A program made the position numbers and the translations under genes. Of a DNA stretch of 64,000 nt, positions 18,713 to 28,102 are shown one piece after another; the stretch's first letter is position 1, and every line of letters begins with the position of its first letter. A model generated the notes under the pieces. The model saw nothing but the letters and a program-made list of their open reading frames with translations, did not search any database and was not told where the DNA came from. The DNA is taken from contig NZ_QAOW01000001.1 in the NCBI RefSeq assembly GCF_003051005.1, forward strand, positions 310,001 through 374,000. The letters run 5' to 3'. The DNA is from Rhodococcus sp. OK519. Lineage in GTDB: Bacteria; Actinomycetota; Actinomycetes; Mycobacteriales; Mycobacteriaceae.

Positions 18713-20314
18713 TCAGTTGTCGTCGCGGCGCCACGCGAGCATCGCTCCGCGGCCTGGCGCGGGCGCCCACGGCAGGAAGATCGCGACGACGACCGCACAC
18801 AGCAGTACCGCGCTCGTCGCGACGAGCGAGGCCGCGTGTGCTCCCTGTAGGACCGCGGTCTTCATCGTCGTGATCAGTTGTTCGCGCTGCGGCTCGAGCA
18901 TCGCGGGGATCTCCCGATTCCGGATCTCGAGGACGCTGAGGATCGTGGCGCGCGCGAAACCCTTCTCGTCGTCGTTCATGAGCGACGCGGGGACGCTGTC
19001 GATGATCGGGGCGATCTTCCCGACATAGAACGACGCGACGATCGAACCCAGGACGGCGACGCCGAGGGTGCCGCCCACCTCTCGGGTCGTGTCGTTGACG
19101 GCCGAGCCGGCACCGGCCTCGTCGAGCGGCAGTGAGGACATGATCGACTCGGTCGCCGGCCCCTGAACGATCGCGAGTCCGAGTGCCATCGACACCATCG
19201 ATGGCAGGACGTCGGTGAGATAGCTGCTGTCGACGTCGACCAGGCCACCGAGATACAGGCCGAGTCCGGTCAGCAGCAGCCCGAATACGAGGACTGCCGT
19301 CGTACCCACCCGCTGCGCGAGCAGCGTTGCGATCGGGGCGCCCACCGCGACGGAGATCGCGAACGGCAGCGACGCGATGCCGAACTCGAGAGGCGTGTAC
19401 TCGCGCACGCCCTGGAAATACTGCGTGATGAGGAACAAGAACCCGAACATCGAGAAGTAGGCGACGGCGATCGCCAGTGCGGGGAACGAGAATCGCCGGA
19501 TCGCGAACAGACGCATGTCGAGGATCGGTGCCGGGGCACGGAGTTCCCACACCACGAAGCCGACGAACACGACGATCGACGCGGAGGCGGTGCCGACGGT
19601 GACGGGGGAGAGCCAGCCGTGGCGGGGAGCCTCGATGATGGCCCACACAAGGCCGGTGATGCCGACCGCGGACGCCGCGATGCCGACGATGTCGAGGCGG
19701 CCGACCGACGACGCCTTCGATTCGGGGACCAGGAGCAACGTTGCGAGCAGCGCGACCAGGGCGACGGGAACGTTGATCCAGAACACCGCATGCCATGAGA
19801 AGTGTTCGAGGAGCCATCCGCCCGAGATGGGCCCGATCGCGATGGCGAACCCGGCCATCGCCGTCCATGCCGCGATGGCGAGTGCCCTTTCCCGGACGTC
19901 GGTGAAGATGTTGATGATCAGGGCGAGCGTCGCCGGGAACACCGCCGCGGCGAACACCCCCATTGCAGCGCGGGCCGCGATGACCTGCCCGAGTGAGCCC
20001 GCCGAGGCCCCGACGACGGACATCACTGCGACGCCGACGAGGCCTATTGTCATGACACGTCGCCGACCGAGACGGTCGCCCAGATTGCCGCATGCGAGAA
20101 GCAGGCCGGCAAAGGTGAGGGTGTAGGCGTCGACCACCCACTGAAGACCGCTGACGTCGGTGCGCAACTGGACCCCGATCGAGGGCAGCGCCACGTTGAC
20201 GATGGTGTTGTCGAGTACGACGAGCAGTTCCGCGAGGCAGATCACCGCGAGGGCGAGGAACCTGCGCCGGCGTCCGAGGCTGCTGCCGGCGACGGCGGGG
20301 ATCGTGAGAGTCAT
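18713..20314 (-). CDS. DHA2-family MFS drug efflux transporter
   Basis: A 533-residue, 14-transmembrane-segment proton-driven exporter of the DHA2 (EmrB/QacA) family. Motif D1 is visible as AELLVVLDNTIVNVALPSI near the N-terminus, motif A as GDRLGRRRVM after helix 2, and motif C in the GPISGGWLL segment of helix 5. Such pumps export drugs, dyes or lipids; the substrate is unknown. It is inserted in reverse orientation between rplA and rplJ. Its promoter region contains a 15-bp palindrome between likely -35 and -10 boxes, the usual place for a TetR-type operator, but no regulator gene is adjacent. Confidence 0.92.
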   Translation of the reverse strand: MTLTIPAVAGSSLGRRRRFLALAVICLAELLVVLDNTIVNVALPSIGVQLRTDVSGLQWVVDAYTLTFAGLLLACGNLGDRLGRRRVMTIGLVGVAVMSVVGASAGSLGQVIAARAAMGVFAAAVFPATLALIINIFTDVRERALAIAAWTAMAGFAIAIGPISGGWLLEHFSWHAVFWINVPVALVALLATLLLVPESKASSVGRLDIVGIAASAVGITGLVWAIIEAPRHGWLSPVTVGTASASIVVFVGFVVWELRAPAPILDMRLFAIRRFSFPALAIAVAYFSMFGFLFLITQYFQGVREYTPLEFGIASLPFAISVAVGAPIATLLAQRVGTTAVLVFGLLLTGLGLYLGGLVDVDSSYLTDVLPSMVSMALGLAIVQGPATESIMSSLPLDEAGAGSAVNDTTREVGGTLGVAVLGSIVASFYVGKIAPIIDSVPASLMNDDEKGFARATILSVLEIRNREIPAMLEPQREQLITTMKTAVLQGAHAASLVATSAVLLCAVVVAIFLPWAPAPGRGAMLAWRRDDN

Positions 20315-20337
20315 GGCCGAAACCTAGCCCAATAAGT

Positions 20338-20352
20338 GTAACTGACAGTTAC
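20338..20352. promoter_or_regulatory. Palindromic operator candidate of the efflux gene
   Basis: GTAACTGACAGTTAC has 6-bp arms around GAC, 24 bp before the start codon. On the minus strand it follows TTGAAC, so it would fill the promoter spacer. It resembles TetR-family operators. Confidence 0.55.
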
Positions 20353-20432
20353 GTTCAAAAGTGTGAGCTCGAGCATGGCGGACATGCGAATATGAGCTGA
20401 ATCACTATTGGATGGTTTGGTTGCACCCCGCT

Positions 20433-20461
20433 TTGCATCCGGGATGACGCTTCGCTAGGCT
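20433..20461 (+). promoter_or_regulatory. Promoter of rplJ-rplL
   Basis: TTGCAT (20433-20438), a 17-bp spacer and TAGGCT (20456-20461) predict a transcript with a leader of about 260 nt before rplJ. Confidence 0.55.
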
Positions 20462-20467
20462 GCTCGT

Positions 20468-20730
20468 TGGAGTTCGGAGATCGATGCGAATTCCGCCCCG
20501 AAACATGTTCTACCAAAGACCGTTGGTCACCGAGATCATTTCTGAAATCGGTTGAAGGTCCGGGATTGCCCGGCGACCCACGCAGGAGGACGAGGTGGGG
20601 GATGTTTGTCTGCGTCCGGTTCCGGCCGGTTGGATGATCTCCTCGTGTACGCCCCGTGTGCCCTGCACCGGGGCGTTTTGCATGTCACGGCCCAAAGTGG
20701 AACAACGACTGTCACGAGAGGAGGCGAAGT
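20468..20730 (+). promoter_or_regulatory. rplJ leader, probable L10 autoregulatory region
   Basis: This 416-bp intergenic stretch (20315-20730) has no convincing gene. The predicted mRNA leader holds short complementary segments (ACCAA/TTGGT near 20512-20527; GAGGA-rich and TCCTC-rich stretches) and a hairpin CGCCCCG/CGGGGCG (20651-20657, 20670-20676) followed by TTTT. Leaders of rplJ bind L10(L12)4 in many bacteria; a terminator-like stem with a U-run also allows attenuation. Assignment is by position and rough structure only. Confidence 0.5.
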
Positions 20731-21288
20731 ATGGCAAAGCCTGAGAAGGTTTCTGCAGTTGCAGAGATCACCGAGCAGTTCAAGGACTCGACCGCCGCCG
20801 TGGTCACGGAATACCGTGGTCTGTCGGTCACGAGTCTGACGAAGCTGCGACGCGCTCTCGGAGAAGGTGCCACCTACTCCGTCGCCAAGAACACCCTGGT
20901 CAAGCGTGCCGCCGCTGAGGCGGGCGTCGAGGGCCTTGACGACCTGTTCGTCGGACCGACCGCCATTGCATTCATCAAGGGCGAGCCGGTCGACGCTGCG
21001 AAGGCCCTCAAGGCCTTCGCGAAGGACAACAAGGCACTCGTCATCAAGGGCGGGTACATGGACGGCGCTGCGCTGTCCGTGGATCAGGTCAACCAGATCG
21101 CGGACCTCGAGTCCCGCGAGATCCTGTTGGCCAAGCTCGCCGGCGCGATGAAGGGCAACTTGGCAAAGGCCGCTGGCCTGTTCAATGCTCCCGCTTCGCA
21201 GGTGGCCCGCCTGGCCGCCGCGCTGCAGGAGAAGAAGGCTGCGGAGGGTGGGGCCGTCGAGGCTCCCGCCGACGCCGCTGCCGAATAG
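20731..21288 (+). CDS. rplJ: Ribosomal protein uL10
   Basis: A 185-residue base of the ribosomal stalk, which anchors L7/L12 dimers to 23S rRNA. It starts [13 protein letters not shown] and shows the [16 protein letters not shown] block; the alanine-rich C-terminal helix binds L12 dimers. The open frame extends 75 bases upstream, but the ATG at 20731 has GAGAGGAGG in place and matches the family. It is co-transcribed with rplL, 84 bp downstream. Confidence 0.97.
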   Translation: MAKPEKVSAVAEITEQFKDSTAAVVTEYRGLSVTSLTKLRRALGEGATYSVAKNTLVKRAAAEAGVEGLDDLFVGPTAIAFIKGEPVDAAKALKAFAKDNKALVIKGGYMDGAALSVDQVNQIADLESREILLAKLAGAMKGNLAKAAGLFNAPASQVARLAAALQEKKAAEGGAVEAPADAAAE

Positions 21289-21372
21289 CTGATCCGCACC
21301 TGCGCATCACAACCATCACCACCTGTCCGGTCGCGGATCGGCGACACAGGACTTAAGAGGAAGGACGCCACC

Positions 21373-21756
21373 ATGGCGAAGCTCACCACCGAAGAGTTGC
21401 TGGATCAGTTCAAGGAGCTCACCCTGCTCGAGCTCTCGGAGTTCGTGAAGGCGTTCGAGGAGACCTTCGAGGTCACCGCTGCTGCTCCGGTCGCCGTTGC
21501 CGCTGCCGGCGCTCCGGCCGCCGCCGAGGCTGCTGAGGAGCAGGACGAGTTCGACGTCATCCTCGAGTCGGCTGGCGACAAGAAGATCCAGGTCATCAAG
21601 GTCGTCCGTGAGGTCGTCTCCGGCCTGGGCCTGAAGGAAGCCAAGGACCTCGTCGAGGGTGCTCCGAAGGCGATCCTGGAGAAGGTTGCCAAGGACGCGG
21701 CCGAGGCTGCCAAGGAGAAGCTCGAGGCTGCCGGCGCGAAGATCTCCGTCAAGTAA
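21373..21756 (+). CDS. rplL: Ribosomal protein bL12 (L7/L12)
   Basis: A 127-residue stalk protein that recruits translation factors. It has an N-terminal dimerisation domain, an alanine-rich hinge (about 34-52) and the C-terminal factor-binding domain with [20 protein letters not shown]. The AAGAGGAAGG ribosome-binding site precedes the ATG. A hairpin terminates the rplJL operon and separates it from the mce operon, unlike enteric bacteria where rpoBC follow directly. Confidence 0.97.
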   Translation: MAKLTTEELLDQFKELTLLELSEFVKAFEETFEVTAAAPVAVAAAGAPAAAEAAEEQDEFDVILESAGDKKIQVIKVVREVVSGLGLKEAKDLVEGAPKAILEKVAKDAAEAAKEKLEAAGAKISVK

Positions 21757-21792
21757 GACGGAAGTCAGCGCTGCTTCCTGACGAAGCATCGA

Positions 21793-21829
21793 GAAAGAGG
21801 GTCGTTCCCGTTGGGGGCGGCCCTCTTTC
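21793..21829 (+). terminator. Terminator after rplL
   Basis: A 9-bp stem GAAAGAGGG (21793-21801) with CCCTCTTTC (21821-21829) and a 19-base loop that can pair further. Confidence 0.7.
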
Positions 21830-21882
21830 GTCGTTCGGTCAGCTGCCCGACAAATCGTGATCGCCGGGTTGTGATCCTTACT

Positions 21883-21958
21883 TACTCATGAGTAGTATCT
21901 GGTGTTACGGATAACACTTCGATGCGATAGAGTGACGCAACCCACAGTGGGCCCACTG
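21883..21958. promoter_or_regulatory. mceG promoter with three consecutive palindromes
   Basis: Three palindromes sit in 76 bp: TACTCATGAGTA (21883-21894), GTGTTA-CGGA-TAACAC (21902-21917) and CAGTGGGCCCACTG (21945-21958). A probable promoter, TTACGG (21905-21910), 17-bp spacer, TAGAGT (21928-21933), has the second palindrome over its -35 and the third just after the transcription start. None matches the KstR or IdeR consensus. Confidence 0.6.
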
Positions 21959-21988
21959 GTTGGGGGGATGTTTTTCACGCAGGAGGTA

Positions 21989-23035
21989 ATGGTGGGAGTC
22001 GAGGTTTCAGTCGAGGGACTTACCAAGTCTTTCGGCTCTCAGAAGATCTGGCAGGACGTGTCGCTCACGCTGCCGGCTGGTGAAGTGAGCGCGCTGCTCG
22101 GGCCTTCGGGTACCGGCAAGTCTGTCTTCCTGAAGTCGCTGATCGGTCTGCTCCGCCCTGAAGAAGGGTCGATCGTCATCGACGGGACCGACATCCTTCA
22201 GTGCTCCTCGCGCGAACTGTACGAGATCCGCAAGCTGTTCGGCGTCCTGTTCCAGGACGGCGCTCTGTTCGGGTCCATGAACCTGTACGACAATGTGGCC
22301 TTCCCGCTGCGAGAGCACACCAAGAAGTCCGAGTCCGAGATCCGCAAGATCGTGATGGAGAAGCTCGAGCTCAACGGCCTCGTCGGCGCGGAGGGAAAGC
22401 TCCCCGGCGAGATCTCCGGTGGCATGCGCAAGCGTGCCGGGCTCGCACGCGCACTCGTCCTCGATCCCCAGATCATTCTCGTCGACGAGCCCGACTCAGG
22501 TCTCGATCCGGTCCGTACGACGTACCTGAGTCAGTTGCTCATCGACATCAACGCGCAGATCGACGCCACGATCCTGATCGTGACGCACAACATCAACCTG
22601 GCGCGCACCGTGCCGGACAACCTCGGCATGCTCTTCCGTAAGCAGCTGGTCATGTTCGGTCCTCGCGAGGTTCTGCTGACCAGTGACGAGCCGGTCGTGC
22701 ACCAGTTCCTCAACGGCAGCAAGATCGGACCGATCGGCATGTCCGAGGAGAAGGACGACGCGCAGATGGCGCAGGAGCAGGCACTCGTGGACGCCGGTCA
22801 CCATCACGGGGGCACCGACGACGTCTACGGCGTGGTTCCGCAGATGCAGGCCACCCCCGGTCTGCCGGTCCGGCAGGCGGTCGGGCGGCGTCAGGCCCGC
22901 GTCCGAGAGATCCTTCATACTCTGCCGATCGAGGCTCAGCAGGGCATCCTTGCAAGCATGAACGATGACGCTACGCAGGTGATTCCGGCTTACGACGACG
23001 GAGGATTCGAGCAGAGCACGTTCGAGCGCGGGTAG
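21989..23035 (+). CDS. mceG: MceG (Mkl) ABC ATPase of Mce lipid importers
   Basis: A 348-residue ATP-binding subunit that energises Mce lipid uptake at the inner membrane. It carries Walker A GPSGTGKS (38-45), signature ISGGMRK (142-148) and Walker B IILVDEP (162-168). The C-terminal extension of about 90 residues, unlike plain ABC ATPases, is typical of actinobacterial MceG. The ATG at 21989 lies 2 bases after AGGAGG; GTG 21992 has better spacing and ATG 21968 is a longer option. It is followed 11 bp later by yrbEA, so here the ATPase is encoded together with its permease and binding subunits. Confidence 0.94.
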   Translation: MVGVEVSVEGLTKSFGSQKIWQDVSLTLPAGEVSALLGPSGTGKSVFLKSLIGLLRPEEGSIVIDGTDILQCSSRELYEIRKLFGVLFQDGALFGSMNLYDNVAFPLREHTKKSESEIRKIVMEKLELNGLVGAEGKLPGEISGGMRKRAGLARALVLDPQIILVDEPDSGLDPVRTTYLSQLLIDINAQIDATILIVTHNINLARTVPDNLGMLFRKQLVMFGPREVLLTSDEPVVHQFLNGSKIGPIGMSEEKDDAQMAQEQALVDAGHHHGGTDDVYGVVPQMQATPGLPVRQAVGRRQARVREILHTLPIEAQQGILASMNDDATQVIPAYDDGGFEQSTFERG

Positions 23036-23046
23036 GGGATCTGCGC

Positions 23047-23841
23047 GTGGGGGGTACTCGAGCTTCGCTGATGAAGCCGGTCAACGGAGCGTTGACGCAG
23101 GCCGGCAATATCGTCCAGCTTTTCGTCGACGTGGTCCGCAACACGTTCAGGCGACCGTTCCAGTTCAAAGAATTCATCGAACAGGCGTGGTTCATCGCGA
23201 GCGTCACGATCCTGCCGACCGCACTCGTCGCTATTCCGTTCGGTGCGGTCGTGTCGTTGCAGACCGGTTCGCTGATCAAGCAGTTGGGTGCGGAGTCGTT
23301 CACGGGTGCCGCCAGCGTGCTCGCCGTGATCCAGCAGGGCAGTCCCATCGTGACCGCCCTGCTGATCGCGGGTGCTGCCGGCTCCGCGGTCACCGCCGAT
23401 CTCGGTTCACGGACCATCCGCGAGGAGATCGACGCAATGGAAGTCCTCGGGATCAATCCCGTGCAGCGACTTGTCGTCCCCCGTGTACTCGCGATGGTGC
23501 TGGTCGCGGTGCTTCTCAACGGACTCGTCTCGGTCGTCGGTATCGCGGGTGGCTACTTCTTCAACGTCATCCTCCAGGGCGGCACCCCAGGCGCCTACCT
23601 CGCGTCGTTCTCGGCGCTGGCCCAGCTTCCGGATCTCTACATCGCCGAGGTCAAGGCCGCGATCTTCGGTGTCATCGCCGGTGTGATCGCGGCGTACAAG
23701 GGACTGACTCCCAAGGGGGGACCCAAGGGCGTCGGCGAGGCCGTGAACCAGGCCGTGGTGATCACGTTCCTGGTCCTGTTCTTCGCCAACCTGATTCTGA
23801 CCATGGTGTACCTCCAGATCGTTCCGGCCAAGGGGGCGTGA
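23047..23841 (+). CDS. yrbEA: MlaE-family permease YrbEA
   Basis: A 264-residue MlaE-type permease subunit of the Mce transporter with about five to six transmembrane segments. The conserved cytoplasmic coupling region DLGSRTIREEIDAMEVLGI and the VNGLVSVVG-like helix followed by KGLTPKGGPKGVG are diagnostic. The GTG at 23047 has AGGGGA upstream. It pairs with YrbEB, the two forming the membrane pore powered by MceG. Confidence 0.94.
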   Translation: MGGTRASLMKPVNGALTQAGNIVQLFVDVVRNTFRRPFQFKEFIEQAWFIASVTILPTALVAIPFGAVVSLQTGSLIKQLGAESFTGAASVLAVIQQGSPIVTALLIAGAAGSAVTADLGSRTIREEIDAMEVLGINPVQRLVVPRVLAMVLVAVLLNGLVSVVGIAGGYFFNVILQGGTPGAYLASFSALAQLPDLYIAEVKAAIFGVIAGVIAAYKGLTPKGGPKGVGEAVNQAVVITFLVLFFANLILTMVYLQIVPAKGA

Positions 23842-23845
23842 CCAG

Positions 23846-24706
23846 ATGACGATCTCCAAGGGGCGGGGCGACTATGCCCTGATGCGTGCGCGCCGCTGGG
23901 CCCGCAAACCGCTCGACGTGCTCGACCACGCCGGCGAGCAGATGTCGTTCTACTCGCGCGCCATCGCGTGGACGCCACGGACGCTGCGGCGCTACCGCAA
24001 GGAGATGCTGCGACTGCTCGCCGAGGTCACGTTCGGCAGCGGCGCCCTCGCCGTCATCGGTGGCACCATCGGCGTCATCGTCATGATGTCCGGCTTCACC
24101 GGCGTCGTCGTCGGTCTGCAGGGCTTCGCTGCGCTGGACCAGTTGGGCAGCTCGGTCCTCACGGGCTTCCTGTCCGCGTACGTCAACACGCGCGAGATCG
24201 CACCGATCGTCGCGGCGCTGGCCTTGTCGGCCACGGTCGGCTGTGGATTCACCGCTCAGCTCGGTGCCATGCGGATCTCCGAGGAGATCGATGCCCTCGA
24301 AGTGATGGCAGTGCCCAGCGTGCCGTTCCTCGTCACCACCAGGATGATCGCCGGGTTCGTCGCGGTGATCCCGCTGTACATCGTGGGCCTGCTGGCCGCG
24401 TATCTCGCGTCGCGGGTGGTCTCGACGGTCTTCAACGGACAGTCGTCGGGCTCGTACGACCACTATTTCAACCTGTTCCTACCGCCCGAAGACGTGCTGT
24501 GGTCCTTCGGCAAGGTGCTGGTGTTCGCGTTCGTCCTGATCCTCATCCACTGCTATTACGGCTTCCATGCGCGCGGCGGCCCGGCCGGCGTCGGCGTCGC
24601 GGTCGGCCACGCGGTGCGCACTGCCATCGTCACCATCGCCGTTCTCGACTTCTTCCTCAGCCTCGCGATCTGGGGTACGACGACGACGGTGCGGGTGGCC
24701 GGATGA
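23846..24706 (+). CDS. yrbEB: MlaE-family permease YrbEB
   Basis: A 286-residue second MlaE-type permease of the Mce importer. It has an N-terminal amphipathic region (about 1-60), then TM segments and the coupling motif MRISEEIDALEVMAV. The start codon lies 4 bp after the yrbEA stop. Its stop overlaps the mceA start (ATGA), so the pair and mceA are translationally coupled. Confidence 0.94.
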   Translation: MTISKGRGDYALMRARRWARKPLDVLDHAGEQMSFYSRAIAWTPRTLRRYRKEMLRLLAEVTFGSGALAVIGGTIGVIVMMSGFTGVVVGLQGFAALDQLGSSVLTGFLSAYVNTREIAPIVAALALSATVGCGFTAQLGAMRISEEIDALEVMAVPSVPFLVTTRMIAGFVAVIPLYIVGLLAAYLASRVVSTVFNGQSSGSYDHYFNLFLPPEDVLWSFGKVLVFAFVLILIHCYYGFHARGGPAGVGVAVGHAVRTAIVTIAVLDFFLSLAIWGTTTTVRVAG

Positions 24707-26034
24707 TCGAATCGACGTCGAAGCTTCGTCGCAGAGTCTTGGGAGTCGCGTTCTTTCTGGTCTTGGCGTTGTTCCTGGGGGGGACGATCGCGAGCTACAA
24801 CAAGACGTTCAAGTCCGTCGTCAAGGTCGATCTGGTCACCGACACCGTCGGCAACGCGCTGCCGCGTAACGCCGACGTCAAGGTGCGGGGCCTGATCGTC
24901 GGTGAGGTGCGGCAGGCGTCGACCTCGAACGGCAAAGTCACCTCGGTCATGGCGATCGACCCCGACAAGGCCGAACTGATCCCGTCGAACACCACCGCCA
25001 GGCTGCTACCGAAGACGCTGTTCGGCGAGCGCTACGTCGATCTGGTGGTCCCGGAGAACCCGAGCCCCAACCCGATCGAGGCCGGCGCCACGATCTACCA
25101 GGACAAGAGCGGCAACGCGATCGAGCTGGGCAAGATGCTCGACGGCCTGCTGCCGCTGCTGCAGGCGATTCCGCCGGAGAGCCTCGCGTCGACGCTCGGT
25201 GCGTTGTCGCAGGCGCTCGACGGTCGGGGCGAGCAGCTCGGCGTCACTCTCGACCAGCTCGACACGATCTTCGGTGGCGTCAATACGCGCATGCCCGATC
25301 TGCAGGCGGGGCTCCGGAGTTTCGCGACGTTCACGCAGACCTATTCGGACGCAGCCCCGCAGCTGGTCGATGCGCTCGACAGCCTGCGCACCACCAACGC
25401 GACGGTCGTGCAGGAGCGCCCGTCCATCGACGCTCTCGTCACATCGGTGACGGCGACGGGGTCGAGCACGGCCGACCTGCTGACAACCAACCGCGACTCC
25501 CTGATCTCCATCGCCGCCGATTCCCGGGAGGCGCTCGAGATCCTGGCCCGCTTCTCGGGAACCTTCGGCTGCACCTTCGCCAACTTCGCCGACGTGATGG
25601 GGCGAACGGGCGCGATCACGGGCGAGAACTCCCCGAATCCGGGCGCGCGCGCCACGATCGAACTCGTCAACCCGCGCGGACGCTACCTGCCCAATCAGGA
25701 TGAACCCCGACTGATCGACACCCGTGGGCCGCGCTGTTACGAGCCGCCGCCCCTGGGCACCGACATCGGCCAGTACCCCGGCGGATCGATCCACGACGGC
25801 TCCTACCAGGTGCCCACGCGCAACGCCGGTGACCAGAACATCGCCGACATGCCCGGCCCGCAGTACACGGTGACGCCGGCGTCCAGCGCGACGTTCGCGG
25901 GATCACCGCTCGAACGCGAGACCCTCGCGGTGGTGTACGGAGAAGCGACCGGGATGGCGCCGGAAGACGTACCCGGCTGGACGACCATGATCGGCGCGCC
26001 CGCGCTCCGTGGAAAAGAGGTGAGCGTCAAGTGA
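24703..26034 (+). CDS. mceA: Mce family protein MceA
   Basis: A 443-residue MCE-domain substrate-binding subunit. One N-terminal transmembrane anchor (about 11-31) is followed by the MCE beta-barrel domain (about 38-115, with PRNADVKVRGLIVGEVR), then a long helical region that assembles into the lipid-conducting needle, and a Pro-rich C-terminal domain. A longer open frame runs in from 23968 inside yrbEB, but the true start is the ATG overlapping the yrbEB stop. mceB overlaps its end (GTGA). Confidence 0.93.
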   Translation: MIESTSKLRRRVLGVAFFLVLALFLGGTIASYNKTFKSVVKVDLVTDTVGNALPRNADVKVRGLIVGEVRQASTSNGKVTSVMAIDPDKAELIPSNTTARLLPKTLFGERYVDLVVPENPSPNPIEAGATIYQDKSGNAIELGKMLDGLLPLLQAIPPESLASTLGALSQALDGRGEQLGVTLDQLDTIFGGVNTRMPDLQAGLRSFATFTQTYSDAAPQLVDALDSLRTTNATVVQERPSIDALVTSVTATGSSTADLLTTNRDSLISIAADSREALEILARFSGTFGCTFANFADVMGRTGAITGENSPNPGARATIELVNPRGRYLPNQDEPRLIDTRGPRCYEPPPLGTDIGQYPGGSIHDGSYQVPTRNAGDQNIADMPGPQYTVTPASSATFAGSPLERETLAVVYGEATGMAPEDVPGWTTMIGAPALRGKEVSVK

Positions 26035-27110
26035 AGCGACAGTTGCGAGGGGTGGCTGCACCGCTCACCAAACTGGTGATCTTCGCGCTCGTGACGATTC
26101 TGGCGACGGGGGCGCTTGCTCTCACGATCGCGAACTCGGGATCCTCGGGAGGCACCACGTTCAGTGCGCGGTTCACCGATGTGACTTCGCTCAACAAGGG
26201 CGACGAGGTGCGCATCGCGGGTGTCCGTGTCGGTCAGGTGACGAAGATCGAGATCGTCGACGACCGCGAGGCGCAGGTGGAGTTCGCGGTCAGTGATCGC
26301 GACTGGCTACCGGCGAGCACGACGGCGACGATCCGCTTCCGCAACCTGGTCGGCCAGCGATACATCGCGCTCGAGCAGGGGACGGGGCAGCAGGGCTACA
26401 AGATGGCCGCGGGCGAGACGATTCCGCTCGACCGGACCAAGCCCGCAGTCAATCTCACGACGCTGTTCAACGGGTTCCGGCCGCTGTTCCAGACGCTCAG
26501 CGCCGACGACGTGAACAAGCTGTCGTACCAGATCATCCAGGTGTTCCAGGGGGAGGGCGGAACCATCGAGGAGCTTGTGGCGAACACCGCCTCGCTGACC
26601 AACACGATCGCCGACAAGGACACGGTGATCGGCGACCTGATCACGAATCTCAACCGTGTGCTCGAGACGGTGAACAAGCGGGACGAGCAGGTCGACCAGT
26701 TGATCGTGAACACCGAGCGTCTCGTCAGCGGGTTGTCCGCAGACCGCGGCGTCATCGGTCGATCGGTGCAGTCGCTGTCCGATCTGACGAGCGCCACCGC
26801 AGACCTGCTGGTACCGACGCGGCCGTCCATCCAGGGCTCGATCGCGGGCCTGAACACCCTGGGCGGACACATCAACGAGCGATCCGACGACGTGAACCAG
26901 GTCCTCTCGAATCTGCCGGTGAAGATGGAGAAGCTGGGCCGCGCCGGCAGCTACGGCTCGTGGTTCCAGTTCTATCTGTGCGGCATCGACGTCGTCGCCG
27001 GACCGGGCACCGCGCCGCAGCTCAACCTGCCGACCAACCTGCCCACGATCAACCAGCCGATCTACACCAACGCGGCGCCGCGCTGCTACGCGGACGGTGA
27101 GCAGCCATGA
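26031..27110 (+). CDS. mceB: Mce family protein MceB
   Basis: A 359-residue Mce subunit starting at a GTG that overlaps the mceA stop. The N-terminal membrane anchor (about 14-34) precedes the MCE domain with SLNKGDEVRIAGVRVGQV, then coiled helical segments (about 150-290) and a short C-terminus bearing FQFYLCGIDV. The order A to F with 1-4-bp overlaps means the six subunits are made together and likely form a heterohexamer. Confidence 0.93.
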   Translation: MKRQLRGVAAPLTKLVIFALVTILATGALALTIANSGSSGGTTFSARFTDVTSLNKGDEVRIAGVRVGQVTKIEIVDDREAQVEFAVSDRDWLPASTTATIRFRNLVGQRYIALEQGTGQQGYKMAAGETIPLDRTKPAVNLTTLFNGFRPLFQTLSADDVNKLSYQIIQVFQGEGGTIEELVANTASLTNTIADKDTVIGDLITNLNRVLETVNKRDEQVDQLIVNTERLVSGLSADRGVIGRSVQSLSDLTSATADLLVPTRPSIQGSIAGLNTLGGHINERSDDVNQVLSNLPVKMEKLGRAGSYGSWFQFYLCGIDVVAGPGTAPQLNLPTNLPTINQPIYTNAAPRCYADGEQP

Positions 27111-28102
27111 CCAAGAGGCGCAATCCTGCGGTGACGGGTGCTCTGGGCATCGTCGTCATCCTGCTCGCGACCATGTCGGCGTTCTTCCTCGACAGCCTCC
27201 CGATCATCGGCGCGGGCAACCGGTACTCCGCCGAGTTCACCGAGGCCGCCGGACTCAAGCCCGGCAACGAGGTGCGCGTGGCGGGGGTCAAGGTCGGCAA
27301 GGTGTCGGGTGTCGACCTGGACGGTGACCGCGTCCTCGTGACGTTCCAGACCAAGGACGCGTGGATCGGCGACCAGACGACGGCGTCGATCCAGATCAAG
27401 ACGATTCTCGGCCAGAAGTATCTGGCGCTGGATCCGCGCGGCACCGAGGTGCTCGATCCGAGCACCCGGATTCCGCTCGAACGGACCACGTCGCCGTACG
27501 ACGTCATCGACGCCTTCAGTGACGCGGCCACCACGCTCGAAGAGATCGATACGACGCAGTTGGCGTCGAGCTTCGAGGTGCTCTCGCAGTCCTTCTCCGG
27601 CACGCCGGACGAGATTCGCGGTTCACTCGACGGCGTCGCGCGGCTGTCGGAGACGGTGGCCAAGCGCGATCAGGAGCTGAAGAAGCTGTTCGAGGCGACG
27701 AAGCAGACCTCGCAGATCCTTGCCGACCGCAACGATCAGTTCCAGAAGATCCTCGCGAACGGCGGCACCCTGCTCACCGAGCTCAACACCAGGCAGCAGG
27801 CGATCGGGCAACTGCTCACCAGCACGCAGACCCTGTCCCGGGAGCTCACGGGTCTGGTCGCGGACAACGAGGCGCAGATCACGCCGGCCCTGACGCAGTT
27901 GCAGGGTGTCATCGACATTCTCAACGCCAACCAACAGAACGTGAGCAAGGCTCTCGAACTGGCTGCTCCGTTCTACCGGATCTACGCCAACGTGCTCGGT
28001 AACGGTCGCTGGTTCGACTCGGTCGTGACCAACCTGACCCCGCCGGGACTGCCGGAGATCCCCGGATACCGTGAGCCGCTACGCACGATGGGGGGCAACT
28101 GA
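27107..28102 (+). CDS. mceC: Mce family protein MceC
   Basis: A 331-residue Mce subunit, ATG overlapping the mceB stop by 4 bp. Features are an N-terminal anchor (about 10-30), MCE domain with [18 protein letters not shown], and a long alpha-helical region rich in Gln, Thr and Leu (about 135-290). It has no cysteine lipobox. Its stop shares one base with the mceD start. Confidence 0.93.
   Translation: MTKRRNPAVTGALGIVVILLATMSAFFLDSLPIIGAGNRYSAEFTEAAGLKPGNEVRVAGVKVGKVSGVDLDGDRVLVTFQTKDAWIGDQTTASIQIKTILGQKYLALDPRGTEVLDPSTRIPLERTTSPYDVIDAFSDAATTLEEIDTTQLASSFEVLSQSFSGTPDEIRGSLDGVARLSETVAKRDQELKKLFEATKQTSQILADRNDQFQKILANGGTLLTELNTRQQAIGQLLTSTQTLSRELTGLVADNEAQITPALTQLQGVIDILNANQQNVSKALELAAPFYRIYANVLGNGRWFDSVVTNLTPPGLPEIPGYREPLRTMGGN

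Noticed and set aside
21902-21917. KstR (sterol-response) operator at mceG
   Set aside because: GTGTTA-N4-TAACAC lacks the AACNNGTT core of KstR sites.
23968-24702. Long in-frame extension upstream of mceA
   Set aside because: It lies wholly inside yrbEB in another frame and is Arg/Asp-rich; the Mce anchor begins at the ATG overlapping the yrbEB stop.
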